64,000 bases of DNA from JARFQW01 sp963842955 (GCA_963842955.1 CAWJIJ010000005.1:252750-316749), one strand, 5' to 3'. Positions 26,870-35,825 are shown, counted from the first letter of the stretch. Notes: generated from the letters alone by a model not told the origin. Numbers and translations are program-made.

Positions 26870-27049
26870 GTCGATCCTGCTGTCAGCGGGTGGGTCGCGG
26901 GGGGAGCGGGCTCTCTAACAATGCCCCGGTCCGTTTCCCGGGCAGCCATTGTGCCATCGAGGCACAGGCCACGCCCCGGCCATTGGCCTGTTGGCCGCCC
27001 CGAGAGGCAGGGATGTCACGACAGCGTACACGGGGCCCTGCCGGTCAGC

Positions 27050-27055
27050 TAGAAT
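27050..27055 (+). promoter_or_regulatory. Candidate -10 element before the Anbu gene
   Basis: TAGAAT lies 35 bases before the TTG start of the Anbu gene, in the 220-base divergent region with the saccharopine dehydrogenase-like gene. No good -35 is evident. Confidence 0.28.
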
Positions 27056-27089
27056 GGCCGCCTTGTTAGCTCGTTAGCGGTATCTCCGG

Positions 27090-27842
27090 TTGACCTATTG
27101 CGTTGCCATTGCGACTGAACAAGGCCTGGTTTTTGCGTCCGACTCGCGCACGAATGCCGGCCCGGACCAGTTGAGTACGTTCAGCAAGATGCATGTCCTC
27201 ATGGAGGATGGTCACCGGTTCTTCGTCCTGTTGAGCGCCGGCAATCTCGCAACGACCCAGGCGGTTCGCGCCCAGGTTCGCCACGATCTGGAATTCGGCG
27301 AAGAACCCAATCTTTTGACGGTCCGGAGCACGGTCGAGGCGGCGGAATACCTGGGTTCCATCAGCGTGGAAGCCCGGCAGAAGCATAGCGAAGGACCGGA
27401 GGCAGAGGCTGACCTCAGCGCGACGTTTATCCTGGGTGGGCAGATCGAAGGCCGGGAGGCGGGGATCTACCTCATCTATCCCGAAGGGAACTTCATCCGT
27501 GCTTCGCACATGACCTGCTATTTGCAGGTGGGCGAACTGAAATACGGCAAGCCGATACTTGACCGGCTGGCGCGCTACGACATGCGCATGGACGAAGCAG
27601 CACGGCTCGCTCTGCTGTCCATGGATGCGACCATGCGGAGCAACGTCACGGTCGGGCCCCCTGTCGAACTCATGACCTATGAAGCCGGAACCCAGGTCCG
27701 CAAGTGGAACCGGGTCTTCGGGGAGGACGACAGCTACATGCGTGAGCTGCGCCGATCCTGGCAGGTCAACCTGGAAAACGCATTTCAGCGCTTGCCGGAA
27801 CTCCCAAAGCCCGCCGCCAGGCCTCCAGGCGGTGATGGATGA
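27090..27842 (+). CDS. Anbu-type proteasome-like peptidase
   Basis: 250 residues from a TTG start. The sequence begins MTYCVAIATEQGLVFASDSR, so removal of the initiator exposes Thr as the N-terminal nucleophile, as expected for the family. The Asp in FASDSRTNAG and the Lys in FSKMHVL are the other catalytic-type residues. Length and the SMDATMRSNVTVGPPVELM region match 'proteasome-type protease' (Anbu, ancestral beta subunit), which forms an open helical ring in the bacteria studied. Family members co-occur with ATP-grasp and alpha-E genes, both encoded next door on the other strand. The last 77 bases overlap the convergent metallopeptidase gene. Confidence 0.92.
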   Translation: MTYCVAIATEQGLVFASDSRTNAGPDQLSTFSKMHVLMEDGHRFFVLLSAGNLATTQAVRAQVRHDLEFGEEPNLLTVRSTVEAAEYLGSISVEARQKHSEGPEAEADLSATFILGGQIEGREAGIYLIYPEGNFIRASHMTCYLQVGELKYGKPILDRLARYDMRMDEAARLALLSMDATMRSNVTVGPPVELMTYEAGTQVRKWNRVFGEDDSYMRELRRSWQVNLENAFQRLPELPKPAARPPGGDG

Positions 27843-28779
27843 AGCCGAGTTTTTCCTGGACCGCCGGGGTCAGGACAAACGGGTAGGGATCGGGTGTGCC
27901 CAGGCTGCGGTTCAGCTCGTTGATTCTCACCGCGACTTCCATCCAGGCGGCGACCCGGGCCTCCCACGAGTGCCCGACCGGTGGCGGGCCCAGGGCATTT
28001 TCCCGCGCGGTTTCCAGACCGTCCACGATATGCATGTAGTGGGCCCAGGTCTCTGCCCAGTCCTCCAGCGGGTGGGCGGTGGCATAGGCGCTGATGTAGT
28101 CGTGGTTCCAGTTCGGCGGCGGCCCGGCCTCGTAGTGGTATCTGAGGGCCTGCTCATAATCCTGCCGATCGTCACCGAACAACCGGCGGAATCCCTCGAT
28201 GTCATTAGCCGTCAGCAGGTCCCAGAAATAGTGGCCGCTTTCATGACGGAAATGCCCCAGGAGCGTCCGGTAACGTTCCCACATGGCTTCGCGGACCGCA
28301 TGGCGGCGTGAATCATCGGCCTCGTGGATATTGATTGTGATCACGCCGGCCCGATGGCCGATCATGACGAAGGCCTCCTCGACCAGGGGGTTGTCCCGCT
28401 GGTCCTCGAGGAACTCGAAGCCCATGCCCGGCCGGCCGGGTATGCCAATAGTCGGCAGGCCCAGGCTGAATACGCCGTAGAGCATCCGACGCTTGGCTCG
28501 CTCCAGACGTCCCCAGAGGACGCTGTTCCGACCGCGGGACAGGTTCGGGATGACCTGGTTCATCCGGCACGACTGGCAGAAGTCCGCGCTGTCGCCCGGT
28601 GCGATCAGCCAATTGCAGACGCCGTGCTCGGCACGGTTTCGGCAGGACCTGGGGCCGTCATTCCGGACCGGCATCATGTCCATCCGCCAGGGCGCGAATC
28701 CGATCACCGTTCGGCAGGCCAGGCAGAAAAAATCCTCGAAGAACACTCGCTGGCCGCAGTCGCAGCTGAAACGCTTCAC
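27766..28779 (-). CDS. Zinc-binding metallopeptidase (Peptidase_Mx type)
   Basis: 337 residues. The N-terminus carries zinc-ribbon cysteines (CDCGQRVFFEDFFCLACR) and a second group (CNWLIAPGDSADFCQSCR). The peptidase signature is FRHESGHYFWD (HExxH) near residue 180, with a candidate third ligand in EDWAETWAHYMH. This protein type is found in Anbu/ATP-grasp clusters. Its ATG overlaps the alpha-E gene stop by 4 bases, so the three minus-strand genes form an operon. The 3' end overlaps the Anbu gene on the opposite strand. Substrate unknown. Confidence 0.88.
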   Translation of the reverse strand: MKRFSCDCGQRVFFEDFFCLACRTVIGFAPWRMDMMPVRNDGPRSCRNRAEHGVCNWLIAPGDSADFCQSCRMNQVIPNLSRGRNSVLWGRLERAKRRMLYGVFSLGLPTIGIPGRPGMGFEFLEDQRDNPLVEEAFVMIGHRAGVITINIHEADDSRRHAVREAMWERYRTLLGHFRHESGHYFWDLLTANDIEGFRRLFGDDRQDYEQALRYHYEAGPPPNWNHDYISAYATAHPLEDWAETWAHYMHIVDGLETARENALGPPPVGHSWEARVAAWMEVAVRINELNRSLGTPDPYPFVLTPAVQEKLGFIHHRLEAWRRALGVPASAEMRFPG

Positions 28780-29714
28780 GAGGCCACCTCCGGCAGAAAC
28801 CAGGTGAGCGAGATCTGCTCATGGATTTTGGCAAGATCCAGCTGGGTTGTGTCGATGAACGCGCGAAGCTCGGCGAGGTCGATGGCTGCTATGTCCAAGT
28901 CTCCCACGATACGCTGCATCCTGAGTACGCCCCGCAAGGGCGCCTCGTAGCGAGGCAGCGATCGGAGGCTGTTGTCCAGTTCGGCAAGGCAGTAGCCGAT
29001 CGCTCGCGGAAACCGCGTATCGAACATCAGAAACGAAATGACGTCGCGATCGACGATGCTTCGCCGCACCTGCTGGCGATACATCTGGTAGGCGGAAAGG
29101 GATTTCAGCACGGCAATCCACAGGGAATTCCGGTAGGGATCCAGATCCTTGCGGCCGGTCATGAGGGACGCCGCCGCCACGTCGATGATGCGGGTCGTCA
29201 TGTCCGTGCGCTCGAGACCTCGGCCGATCCGCAGAAACTGGTAGGCATCGCCGTGATTCATGGAATCCGCAAGCATCCCGCGTACCTGCTGGCAGTGCTC
29301 CATGACGGTACTCAGGATCTCTTCCCGGCGCCGCTGGAAAACCGCCCGGCGCAGGTTGTCGCGTCCGTAGAGATACAGTTCGTTTACCGTGCGCCAGGCC
29401 TCCCTGGGGACCAGGTCCCGGGAGGTCCGGAAATTCTCCCGCAGGGCGGCAAGCGAGGACAGGACCGAGCCGGAATTACCCGGATCGGCAAGGAGGAAAT
29501 GCAACACCCCCCGATCCGTGGCCTGCCGGCCGGAGTCGGCGAAGGCTTCGTCGTCACCGGTAATTTCCACCAGCCGGGACCAGCTCACGCCGGCCTCATT
29601 CGGCAGATCCAGCAGCAGGTTGCCATAGACTCGGGTCAGGCGCGCGGTGTTCTCCGCGCGCTCTATATAGCGGGCCGACCAGTAGATGCGCTCGGCCACC
29701 CGCGAGAGCATCAC
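28776..29714 (-). CDS. Alpha-E domain protein
   Basis: 312 residues, almost entirely alpha-helical. It begins MLSRVAERIYWSARYIERAE, the family's opening, and holds RLVEITGDDEAFAD, FRTSRDLVPREAWRTVNELY and MNHGDAYQFLRIGRGLERTD. Alpha-E proteins are regularly encoded beside circularly permuted ATP-grasp proteins and Anbu; the role is not established. ATGA overlaps with both neighbours show tight coupling. Confidence 0.92.
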   Translation of the reverse strand: MMLSRVAERIYWSARYIERAENTARLTRVYGNLLLDLPNEAGVSWSRLVEITGDDEAFADSGRQATDRGVLHFLLADPGNSGSVLSSLAALRENFRTSRDLVPREAWRTVNELYLYGRDNLRRAVFQRRREEILSTVMEHCQQVRGMLADSMNHGDAYQFLRIGRGLERTDMTTRIIDVAAASLMTGRKDLDPYRNSLWIAVLKSLSAYQMYRQQVRRSIVDRDVISFLMFDTRFPRAIGYCLAELDNSLRSLPRYEAPLRGVLRMQRIVGDLDIAAIDLAELRAFIDTTQLDLAKIHEQISLTWFLPEVAS

Positions 29715-31117
29715 GGCTCGTCTCCGGTTTGCACGATCCAGGTGTCCTTGCTGCCGCCACCCTGGGAAGAATTCACGACCAGCGAGCCCTCCACCAGGGC
29801 GACCCGGGTAAGCCCGCCGGCGGTGACGAACTGCCGCTCCCCGTGAAGGGTGAACGGCCGAAGGTCCAGGTGCCTGGGCGCAAGCGTTCCGCCGATGAGG
29901 GTGGGGGCGGTCGACAGGCTCAGGACCGGCTGGGCCACGTAGTTGCGCGGATTGTTCTTGATCAGGCGGCGAAACTGGCTCACCGTCTTCCGGGGCGCCA
30001 TGGGACCGATGAGCATGCCGTAGCCGCCGGACTCGTTCACCGGCTTTACCACCAGGTTGTCCAGATCGGCCAGCACCCGTTCCCGTTCATCGTCGCGGAC
30101 GCAGGCAAGCGTTGGGACGTTGGGAAGAATGGGTTCCTCGTCCAGGTAGTAGCGGATGATGTCCGGTACAAATGCATAAACCAGCTTGTCGTCGGCCACG
30201 CCCGCTCCGGGGGCATTGGCAATCCCGACCTTGCCCGCCCGCCACGCACGCATCAGGCCGGGTACGCCGAGCATGGAGTCCGGTCTGAAGCATTCCGGGT
30301 CGAGAAAGGTATCGTTGACGCGCCGGTAGATGACATCGACCCGTTCCAGGCCGGCGATCGTCCGCATGTAGACGCAGTCGTCATCACCGACGGTGAGGTC
30401 GCCCCCCTCGACGAGCGCCACCCCCATGCTCTGGGCCAGGTAGGAGTGCTCGAAGTACGCCGAATTGTAGATGCCCGGGGTCAGCACCACGACAACCGGG
30501 TAGTCGAGAGGCCGCGGCGACAGCGACGCGAGGGTATCGAACAGCTGGGACGGGTAATCGTCGACGGGAAGAATCCGGTTCTTCGAGAACAGCTCCGGGA
30601 AGACCTGTTTGGTCACGATGCGGTTCTCGAGCATGTACGACACACCGGACGGGACCCGGAGGTTGTCCTCGAGTACGTAGATGGTGCCGTCCGCGTCACG
30701 CACCAGGTCGCTGCCGCAGATGTGGGCCCAGGCCCCGTGGGGCGGCCGGATCCCGGCGCACTCCGGCAGGTAGTTTTCCGAGGTCTCCAGCAGCTCCGCG
30801 GGAAATCGCCCGTCCTTGATGATCCGCTGGTCGTTGTAGACGTCGTCGATGAAGGCGTTGAGGGCGGTGAGCCGCTGGCGAAGACCGCCCTCGACGACCT
30901 GCCACTCCGAAGCCGACACCGTGCGCGGGATGATATCGAAGGGCCAGGCGCGGTCGATATTCTGCCCCTCGCTGTAGACGGTAAACGTGACCCCCATCTC
31001 CGCGATGGCGCGTTCGGCGGCATCCTGCCTGCGGCCGAGTTGCCGGGCGCTGAGGGACGATAGGTAGCTTGTCACCTCCCGGGCATGCGGACGAGCCCGC
31101 CCGCCGGCGGTGATCAT
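29711..31117 (-). CDS. Circularly permuted type 2 ATP-grasp protein
   Basis: 468 residues from the ATG at 31117. Family motifs include FTVYSEGQNIDRAWPFDIIP, ENYLPECAGIRPPHGAWAHI, DLVRDADGTIYVLEDNLRVP and VKPVNESGGYGMLIGP, which hold ATP-grasp binding elements. The enzyme is expected to form a peptide-like bond using ATP; the product is unknown. It leads the minus-strand operon with alpha-E and the metallopeptidase. Reading upstream of the ATG in frame gives INWRQYDQGSGYDEM, which also looks like family sequence, so the true start may be an unusual codon further upstream (see findings). Confidence 0.92.
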   Translation of the reverse strand: MITAGGRARPHAREVTSYLSSLSARQLGRRQDAAERAIAEMGVTFTVYSEGQNIDRAWPFDIIPRTVSASEWQVVEGGLRQRLTALNAFIDDVYNDQRIIKDGRFPAELLETSENYLPECAGIRPPHGAWAHICGSDLVRDADGTIYVLEDNLRVPSGVSYMLENRIVTKQVFPELFSKNRILPVDDYPSQLFDTLASLSPRPLDYPVVVVLTPGIYNSAYFEHSYLAQSMGVALVEGGDLTVGDDDCVYMRTIAGLERVDVIYRRVNDTFLDPECFRPDSMLGVPGLMRAWRAGKVGIANAPGAGVADDKLVYAFVPDIIRYYLDEEPILPNVPTLACVRDDERERVLADLDNLVVKPVNESGGYGMLIGPMAPRKTVSQFRRLIKNNPRNYVAQPVLSLSTAPTLIGGTLAPRHLDLRPFTLHGERQFVTAGGLTRVALVEGSLVVNSSQGGGSKDTWIVQTGDEP

Positions 31118-31272
31118 CTCGTCGTAGCCGGATCCCTGATCGTATTGCCGCCAGTTGATCTTGACCGGTGGAATTGCCCTTCTCCGATGTGGTCCCGAGC
31201 CGGAAGCAACACATTACGCGGGTCGGTGCGCCGGTTCCAGACCCGATACCGCCTGGCCCTGCCGCGAGTCTC

Positions 31273-31278
31273 TATAAT
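31273..31278 (+). promoter_or_regulatory. Consensus -10 element for the frmA-fghA operon
   Basis: A perfect TATAAT lies 38 bases before the frmA start. The following 30 bases contain the partial inverted repeat GAACGCA-TTCGAA-GCGAGTTC (31281-31301), a possible operator overlapping the transcription start. No good -35 hexamer is seen. Confidence 0.45.
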
Positions 31279-31315
31279 GCGAACGCATTCGAAGCGAGTT
31301 CAAGCGGGGAAGATC

Positions 31316-32422
31316 ATGGATACACGGGCGGCCGTTGCTTTGGAAGCTGGAAAACCGCTGGCCATCGAGACGGTGCAGCTCGACGGCCCGCGGGACGGCG
31401 AAGTGCTTGTCGAAATCAAGGCCACCGGGATCTGCCATACCGACGAATTCACCCTGTCGGGTGCTGATCCGGAGGGTGCGTTTCCGGCCATTCTCGGCCA
31501 CGAGGGGGCCGGGGTTGTCGTGGATGTCGGCCCGGGAGTCACCTCGGTCAGGAAGGGCGATCACGTCATTCCCCTCTACACGCCGGAGTGCCGTCAGTGC
31601 GGTTTCTGCCTGAACCCGAAGACCAATCTGTGCCAGTCGATTCGGGAGACCCAGGGTCAGGGGCTGATGCCCGACGGCACCAGCCGATTCTCCCTGGGTG
31701 GCGAACCGATACTCCATTACATGGGTTGCTCGACGTTCTCCAACTACACGGTCCTGCCGGAGATCGCCGTGGCGAAGATCCGTAAAGACGCCCCCTTCGA
31801 CAAGGTGTGCTACATCGGCTGCGGTGTGACCACGGGCATCGGGGCGGTGATGTTCACCGCGAAGGTGGAGCCCGGGTCTACCGTTGCGGTTTTCGGGCTG
31901 GGGGGCATCGGCCTCAACGTCATCCAGGGAGCCCGCCTTGTGGGCGCGGATCGCATCATCGGCGTGGATGTCAATCCCGCGAAGGTGCCGCTCGCCGAGA
32001 AATTCGGCATGACGGATTTCGTGGATGCCCGTAACGTCGAGGACGTAACGGCCGCGATTATCGACCTGACCGAGGGCGGCGTGGACTACAGCTTTGAATG
32101 TATCGGCAACGTCACGACCATGCGCCAGGCCCTGGAGTGCTGCCACAAGGGCTGGGGCGAAAGCGTCATCATCGGCGTTGCCGGCGCCGGTCAGGAAATC
32201 TCCACGAGGCCGTTTCAGCTGGTCACCGGCCGTGTCTGGCGCGGCACGGCGTTCGGCGGAGCACGGGGCCGCACCGATGTACCGCGGATCGTGGACTGGT
32301 ACATGAACGGCAAAATCAATATCGACGATCTCATTACGCACACGATGCCGCTGGACGAGATCAACAACGCTTTCGACCTGATGCACGCCGGCGAAAGCAT
32401 TCGATCCGTCGTGGTCTACTGA
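31316..32422 (+). CDS. frmA: S-(hydroxymethyl)glutathione dehydrogenase / class III alcohol dehydrogenase
   Basis: 368 residues from the ATG at 31316. Typical class III ADH: catalytic-zinc region ATGICHTDEFTLSG and GHEGAGVVVDVG, structural-zinc motif CRQCGFCLNPKTNLC, and the NAD site VFGLGGIGLNVIQGARL. It oxidises S-hydroxymethylglutathione, formed from formaldehyde and glutathione, to S-formylglutathione. The next gene, starting 2 bases after the stop, encodes the hydrolase that releases formate, so the two form a formaldehyde-detoxifying operon. Cytoplasmic. Confidence 0.96.
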   Translation: MDTRAAVALEAGKPLAIETVQLDGPRDGEVLVEIKATGICHTDEFTLSGADPEGAFPAILGHEGAGVVVDVGPGVTSVRKGDHVIPLYTPECRQCGFCLNPKTNLCQSIRETQGQGLMPDGTSRFSLGGEPILHYMGCSTFSNYTVLPEIAVAKIRKDAPFDKVCYIGCGVTTGIGAVMFTAKVEPGSTVAVFGLGGIGLNVIQGARLVGADRIIGVDVNPAKVPLAEKFGMTDFVDARNVEDVTAAIIDLTEGGVDYSFECIGNVTTMRQALECCHKGWGESVIIGVAGAGQEISTRPFQLVTGRVWRGTAFGGARGRTDVPRIVDWYMNGKINIDDLITHTMPLDEINNAFDLMHAGESIRSVVVY

Positions 32423-32423
32423 G

Positions 32424-33291
32424 GTGTCGGGGGGCCTCGAAACCCTGAGCCGGCACCGCGCGTTCGAAGGCGAAGTGCACTTTGTCCGGCATGACTCCCG
32501 TGTGACCGGGACACCGATGCGATTTTCGGTGTTCGTGCCGCCGGCGGCCGCGACCGGCAAGGTGCCCGTCCTCACCTACCTGGCCGGTCTGACCTGTACC
32601 GAAGAGACCTTCATGATCAAGGCCGGCGCCCAGCGCGTCGCAGCCGAGCTGGGCCTCATGCTGGTGGCGCCGGATACGAGCCCCCGGGGAGACGACGTGC
32701 CGGATGATCCCGATGGCGGCTGGGACTTCGGCCTGGGGGCCGGATTCTACCTGGATGCCACCCAGGCGCCCTGGCGGCGCCACTACCGGATGGCCAGCTA
32801 TGTCACTGACGAGCTCCAGGAACTGGTGTTCGCCCACTACCCCGGCGACCGGTCCCGCCAGGGCCTTTTAGGGCATTCCATGGGAGGCCACGGCGCACTG
32901 GTCCTCGGGACTCAAGCATCCCGGGATCTGGACCACCCTGTCGGCGTTCGCGCCTGTCGCAGCGCCGATGCAATGCCCGTGGGGCCGGAAGGCGTTTGGC
33001 CATTACCTCGGGAGCGACGAGACGGCCTGGGCCGAGTGGGATGCGAGCCGACTGGTCGAGAAGACGGGCTGGTCCTGTGACCGTGGCGAGATTCTTGTCG
33101 ACCAGGGCCTCGACGATGCGTTTCTCGCCGAGCAGCTCTATCCGGAAGCACTGGAGTCAGTCTGCGAATCTGCCGGTGTGCCGCTGAAGCTGCGGCGGCA
33201 TGCCGGCTATGACCACGGCTACTACTTCATTTCCAGCTTCATGGAATCCCACTTGCGCCATCACGCCGCAGTGCTTCAGCCCCCGGTCTGA
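32424..33291 (+). pseudogene. fghA: S-formylglutathione hydrolase, one frameshift
   Basis: It starts at GTG 32424, 2 bases after the frmA stop. The first part has PVLTYLAGLTCTEETFMIKA, GDDVPDDPDGGWDFGLGAGF and the nucleophile motif LLGHSMGGHGAL. An extra base near 32911-32914 breaks the frame; without it LVLG joins LKHPGIWTTLSAFAPVAAPM and QCPWGRKAFGHYLG. The C-terminal histidine is in GYDHGYYFISSF. Corrected length 288 residues, close to the usual size. It hydrolyses S-formylglutathione to formate and glutathione, completing the FrmA pathway. Confidence 0.92.
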
Positions 33292-33570
33292 GCCAGCCCA
33301 TGGAACTTCGAGCCGGGTTGCACTCCGGAAATGCTGCTGCCGCGACCGACCCTGAAGTCCGGGGGAGCGATTCCCTTTTGTCGCGACAGGGCAATCCTGG
33401 AATGGAACAGCGGTGGATCGGGGAGGCCTTTGAACGGTCCCGGGACGTTACCGTGGACCACAGGCCCGTCGGAGGGGCTGCAAAAATAGTCCCGACCGCA
33501 GGCCACGTCCGCTCGCCATTGAAATCCGCCGCCTTGCGTTCCTCCCCCCGACCGCCAGGGCGGCGGCACT
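33292..33570. other. Intergenic stretch with no gene recognised
   Basis: About 280 bases between the convergent ends of fghA and pqiC. Short ORFs here have biased, repetitive composition and no domain features. No convincing terminator with a T run is seen for either operon. Confidence 0.4.
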
Positions 33571-34173
33571 CTAGAGGGAAGACGCGCCCAGGGCCTGGAT
33601 GGCCGCCGCGATCTCGCGGCTGAGATCCGCCAGCGCCTCGTTGTGCGCGTTCACCCGGGATCCCGGATCCGAGCCGGCCGCGGTTTTCCGGATCGTGCTT
33701 TCCCGAACGACCAGGGTGTCGTCGGCGGCGTCACCGCTTTCGATAACCCACTGGACCTTCAGGAGGATCTCGTTGTCGGAGTTCGCGTGAAAGTCCCGGA
33801 AATCCGCCAAGACCCGAAAGTCCGTATCGAAGGACTCCGCCGGGTAAATGGCGACCCGATGGGTTTCCAGCAGGCCACTGAGGTTCTGACCGAGGGCAGA
33901 GAGGATCTCGCTTTCGAGACCGCTGCCCCAGCGATTGAACTCATCGATGGACAGCTCGGTGCCCGACAGCCGGGTGACCATCTGCGATCGATCAAGTACG
34001 CGCGGGAGATTGATAGGTCCGACGACGATGGAGGGCGTATCGGCCAGGGCGGTGTCGCTGCCCAGCACAGGCTCCATCTCGTAGTATCGGACTTCAGGGC
34101 TTCGGCCGACGCAGCCGCCCGCGAAAAGAACGGCCAGGCCGGCGATCAATGCCATGCGAGGAAGATTCATCAT
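33571..34173 (-). CDS. pqiC: PqiC-type outer-membrane lipoprotein (ABC-transport auxiliary)
   Basis: 200 residues. Lipoprotein signal with lipobox LFAGGC, followed by a PqiC/YmbA domain (RYYEMEP, PSIVVGPINLPRVLDRSQMV, NRWGSGLESEILSALGQNL). In E. coli PqiC is the outer-membrane partner of the PqiB tunnel for lipid transport between membranes. Its ATG overlaps the pqiB stop (ATGA). The operon order here is pqiA - pqiA2 - pqiB - pqiC. Confidence 0.9.
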   Translation of the reverse strand: MMNLPRMALIAGLAVLFAGGCVGRSPEVRYYEMEPVLGSDTALADTPSIVVGPINLPRVLDRSQMVTRLSGTELSIDEFNRWGSGLESEILSALGQNLSGLLETHRVAIYPAESFDTDFRVLADFRDFHANSDNEILLKVQWVIESGDAADDTLVVRESTIRKTAAGSDPGSRVNAHNEALADLSREIAAAIQALGASSL

Positions 34174-35825
34174 TGAGCTCCTTTGCCCCTGAGCAGAGCT
34201 TCTGGATTACGTTCCAGGTAATCCGCCATGTCCCTGATGGAGCGTGCGGCATCCCCAAGTTCGATGAGCAGGCGCTGGGTTTCCCTGGTAGTGGCCGAGT
34301 CCTCGTCGACCAGGCGGCGCACCGACGCGACGGTCCGCTCGGTTTCCTGGAGTGTGCGTGTAACGCTCGGTCCCACTTCGGTCCCGAGCTGGACGCTCAG
34401 CACCTTGATCTGGTCCAGGGCTTCGGTCAGGGACGAAAGCGCCTGCTGCATGTCCGGTGAATTGACGAGGCGGTTCACTCCGTCGGCCGTTGATGCCAGG
34501 TCGGCGCCGATCTGGTCCAGGGGAAGCTGGTCCAGCTTGCGGACGATGGAGCTGACGTCCTGGGCAATGGCGCCGCCAGGGGACGGAACGGTAGGGAAGA
34601 TCGGATAGCCGTTCCGCGTCTCGACGGTGACAGGCTCAGCTTCCGGAAAGAAATCCAGCCCGACGAGTTTCGCCCCGGTCAGGAGGTTGCCGGACTGGAG
34701 CTGGGCGCGAAAGCCAGCATCGACGCTTCCCTGAAGGCCAAGTTCGTCCTTCGCCGACGTCCCGGTCGCGTTCCGAAAGCGTTCCGGCTCCACTTCGATC
34801 AGGACCGGCATGAGGATCCGCTTGGCTTCCTTTTCCCACTCCAGACCGATTTCAACGACCTGGCCCATCTTGAAACCGCGGAACTCAACCGGGGCTCCGG
34901 GCTTCAGGCCACGCACCGACTGATCGAAGTACAGCACGTAGTATTCCTTGAGTTCGTACGTGGGCGTGCGGGAGTCCCTCTCGTTCTCGTACAGCGTGAA
35001 CACGTGGTCCTCGGGCGCCTCCTCCGGTGAGCCGAGACCCACGCTGGTATCAAACGCAAGGCCGCCCACGGCCAGGCTGGTCAGCGATTCCATGCTGAAA
35101 CTGACGCCCTCGGCGGTGAGATTGAATTCAATGCCGCCGGCGTTCCAGAACCGGGTGTTCAGCTTGATCCGCTGATCGTTGGGCGCCGCGACAAAAATGC
35201 GGGTCCTGATCCGACCGTCGTCCTGCAGCTCGTAGTCCACCACCTCGCCCACCTTGATCTGCCGGAAGTAGACCGGAGTGCCTCGCTGGACCGAGCCCAG
35301 CCGATCGGATATCAGGGTGAAATACCGGCCGGGATCGTCCTGGGTCACCACCGGCGCTTGCTCGAGCCCGACGAAGTCCCGCTTCCGCTTACCGTCGGAG
35401 ATAGGTTCCATGCCGATATAGGCACCTGACAGCAGGGTGCCCAGGCCGGTCACCTCGCCTGCGGCGACCCTGGCCCTGACTACCCAAAAGCGCGTGTTTT
35501 CGGTCAGGTACTGCCGGGCCTCCTTGACCATCTCCGCCGTGACGATGACGCCCTTGAGATCATCGCTCAAGGCCACACCGGTTACCTGGCCCACCTCCAC
35601 GTCCCGGTACTTGATCTTGGTCTTGTCAGCCGTCAGCCCGTCTCCGGTCTCGAAGCGGATCGTGACTGTCGGACCCTTCTCCGACAGGGCCGTGTAGACC
35701 AGCCAGGCGCCGACCAGCGCGGCCACCAGCGGGATAAGCCAGACAAGCGAAAACCGGGACTGGCGTCCCGTGGATGCATCGGCAACGGGAATGTTGCCGG
35801 CGAGGTGCTCAGGAGGCTGATTCAT
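34170..35825 (-). CDS. pqiB: PqiB, MCE-domain intermembrane transport protein
   Basis: 551 residues. One N-terminal membrane helix (LVWLIPLVAALVGAWLVYTA) is followed by three MCE domains, starting near residues 50 (GPTVTIRFETGDGL), 165 (YFTLISDRLGSVQRGTPVYF) and 290 (YYVLYFDQSVRGLKPGAPVE), and a C-terminal coiled coil (SLTEALDQIKVLSVQLG). This matches PqiB, which forms a hexameric tunnel across the periplasm. Length agrees with E. coli PqiB. Overlaps pqiA2 by 17 bases. Confidence 0.95.
   Translation of the reverse strand: MNQPPEHLAGNIPVADASTGRQSRFSLVWLIPLVAALVGAWLVYTALSEKGPTVTIRFETGDGLTADKTKIKYRDVEVGQVTGVALSDDLKGVIVTAEMVKEARQYLTENTRFWVVRARVAAGEVTGLGTLLSGAYIGMEPISDGKRKRDFVGLEQAPVVTQDDPGRYFTLISDRLGSVQRGTPVYFRQIKVGEVVDYELQDDGRIRTRIFVAAPNDQRIKLNTRFWNAGGIEFNLTAEGVSFSMESLTSLAVGGLAFDTSVGLGSPEEAPEDHVFTLYENERDSRTPTYELKEYYVLYFDQSVRGLKPGAPVEFRGFKMGQVVEIGLEWEKEAKRILMPVLIEVEPERFRNATGTSAKDELGLQGSVDAGFRAQLQSGNLLTGAKLVGLDFFPEAEPVTVETRNGYPIFPTVPSPGGAIAQDVSSIVRKLDQLPLDQIGADLASTADGVNRLVNSPDMQQALSSLTEALDQIKVLSVQLGTEVGPSVTRTLQETERTVASVRRLVDEDSATTRETQRLLIELGDAARSIRDMADYLERNPEALLRGKGAQ

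Noticed and set aside
29729..31063. 444-codon plus-strand frame opposite the ATP-grasp gene
   Set aside because: The minus strand carries clear ATP-grasp family motifs; the plus-strand product is His/Arg-rich and without domains.
33276..33569. 97-codon minus-strand frame in the gap between fghA and pqiC
   Set aside because: Composition is repetitive Gly/Pro/Ser-rich, there is no ribosome binding site, and no domain is visible.
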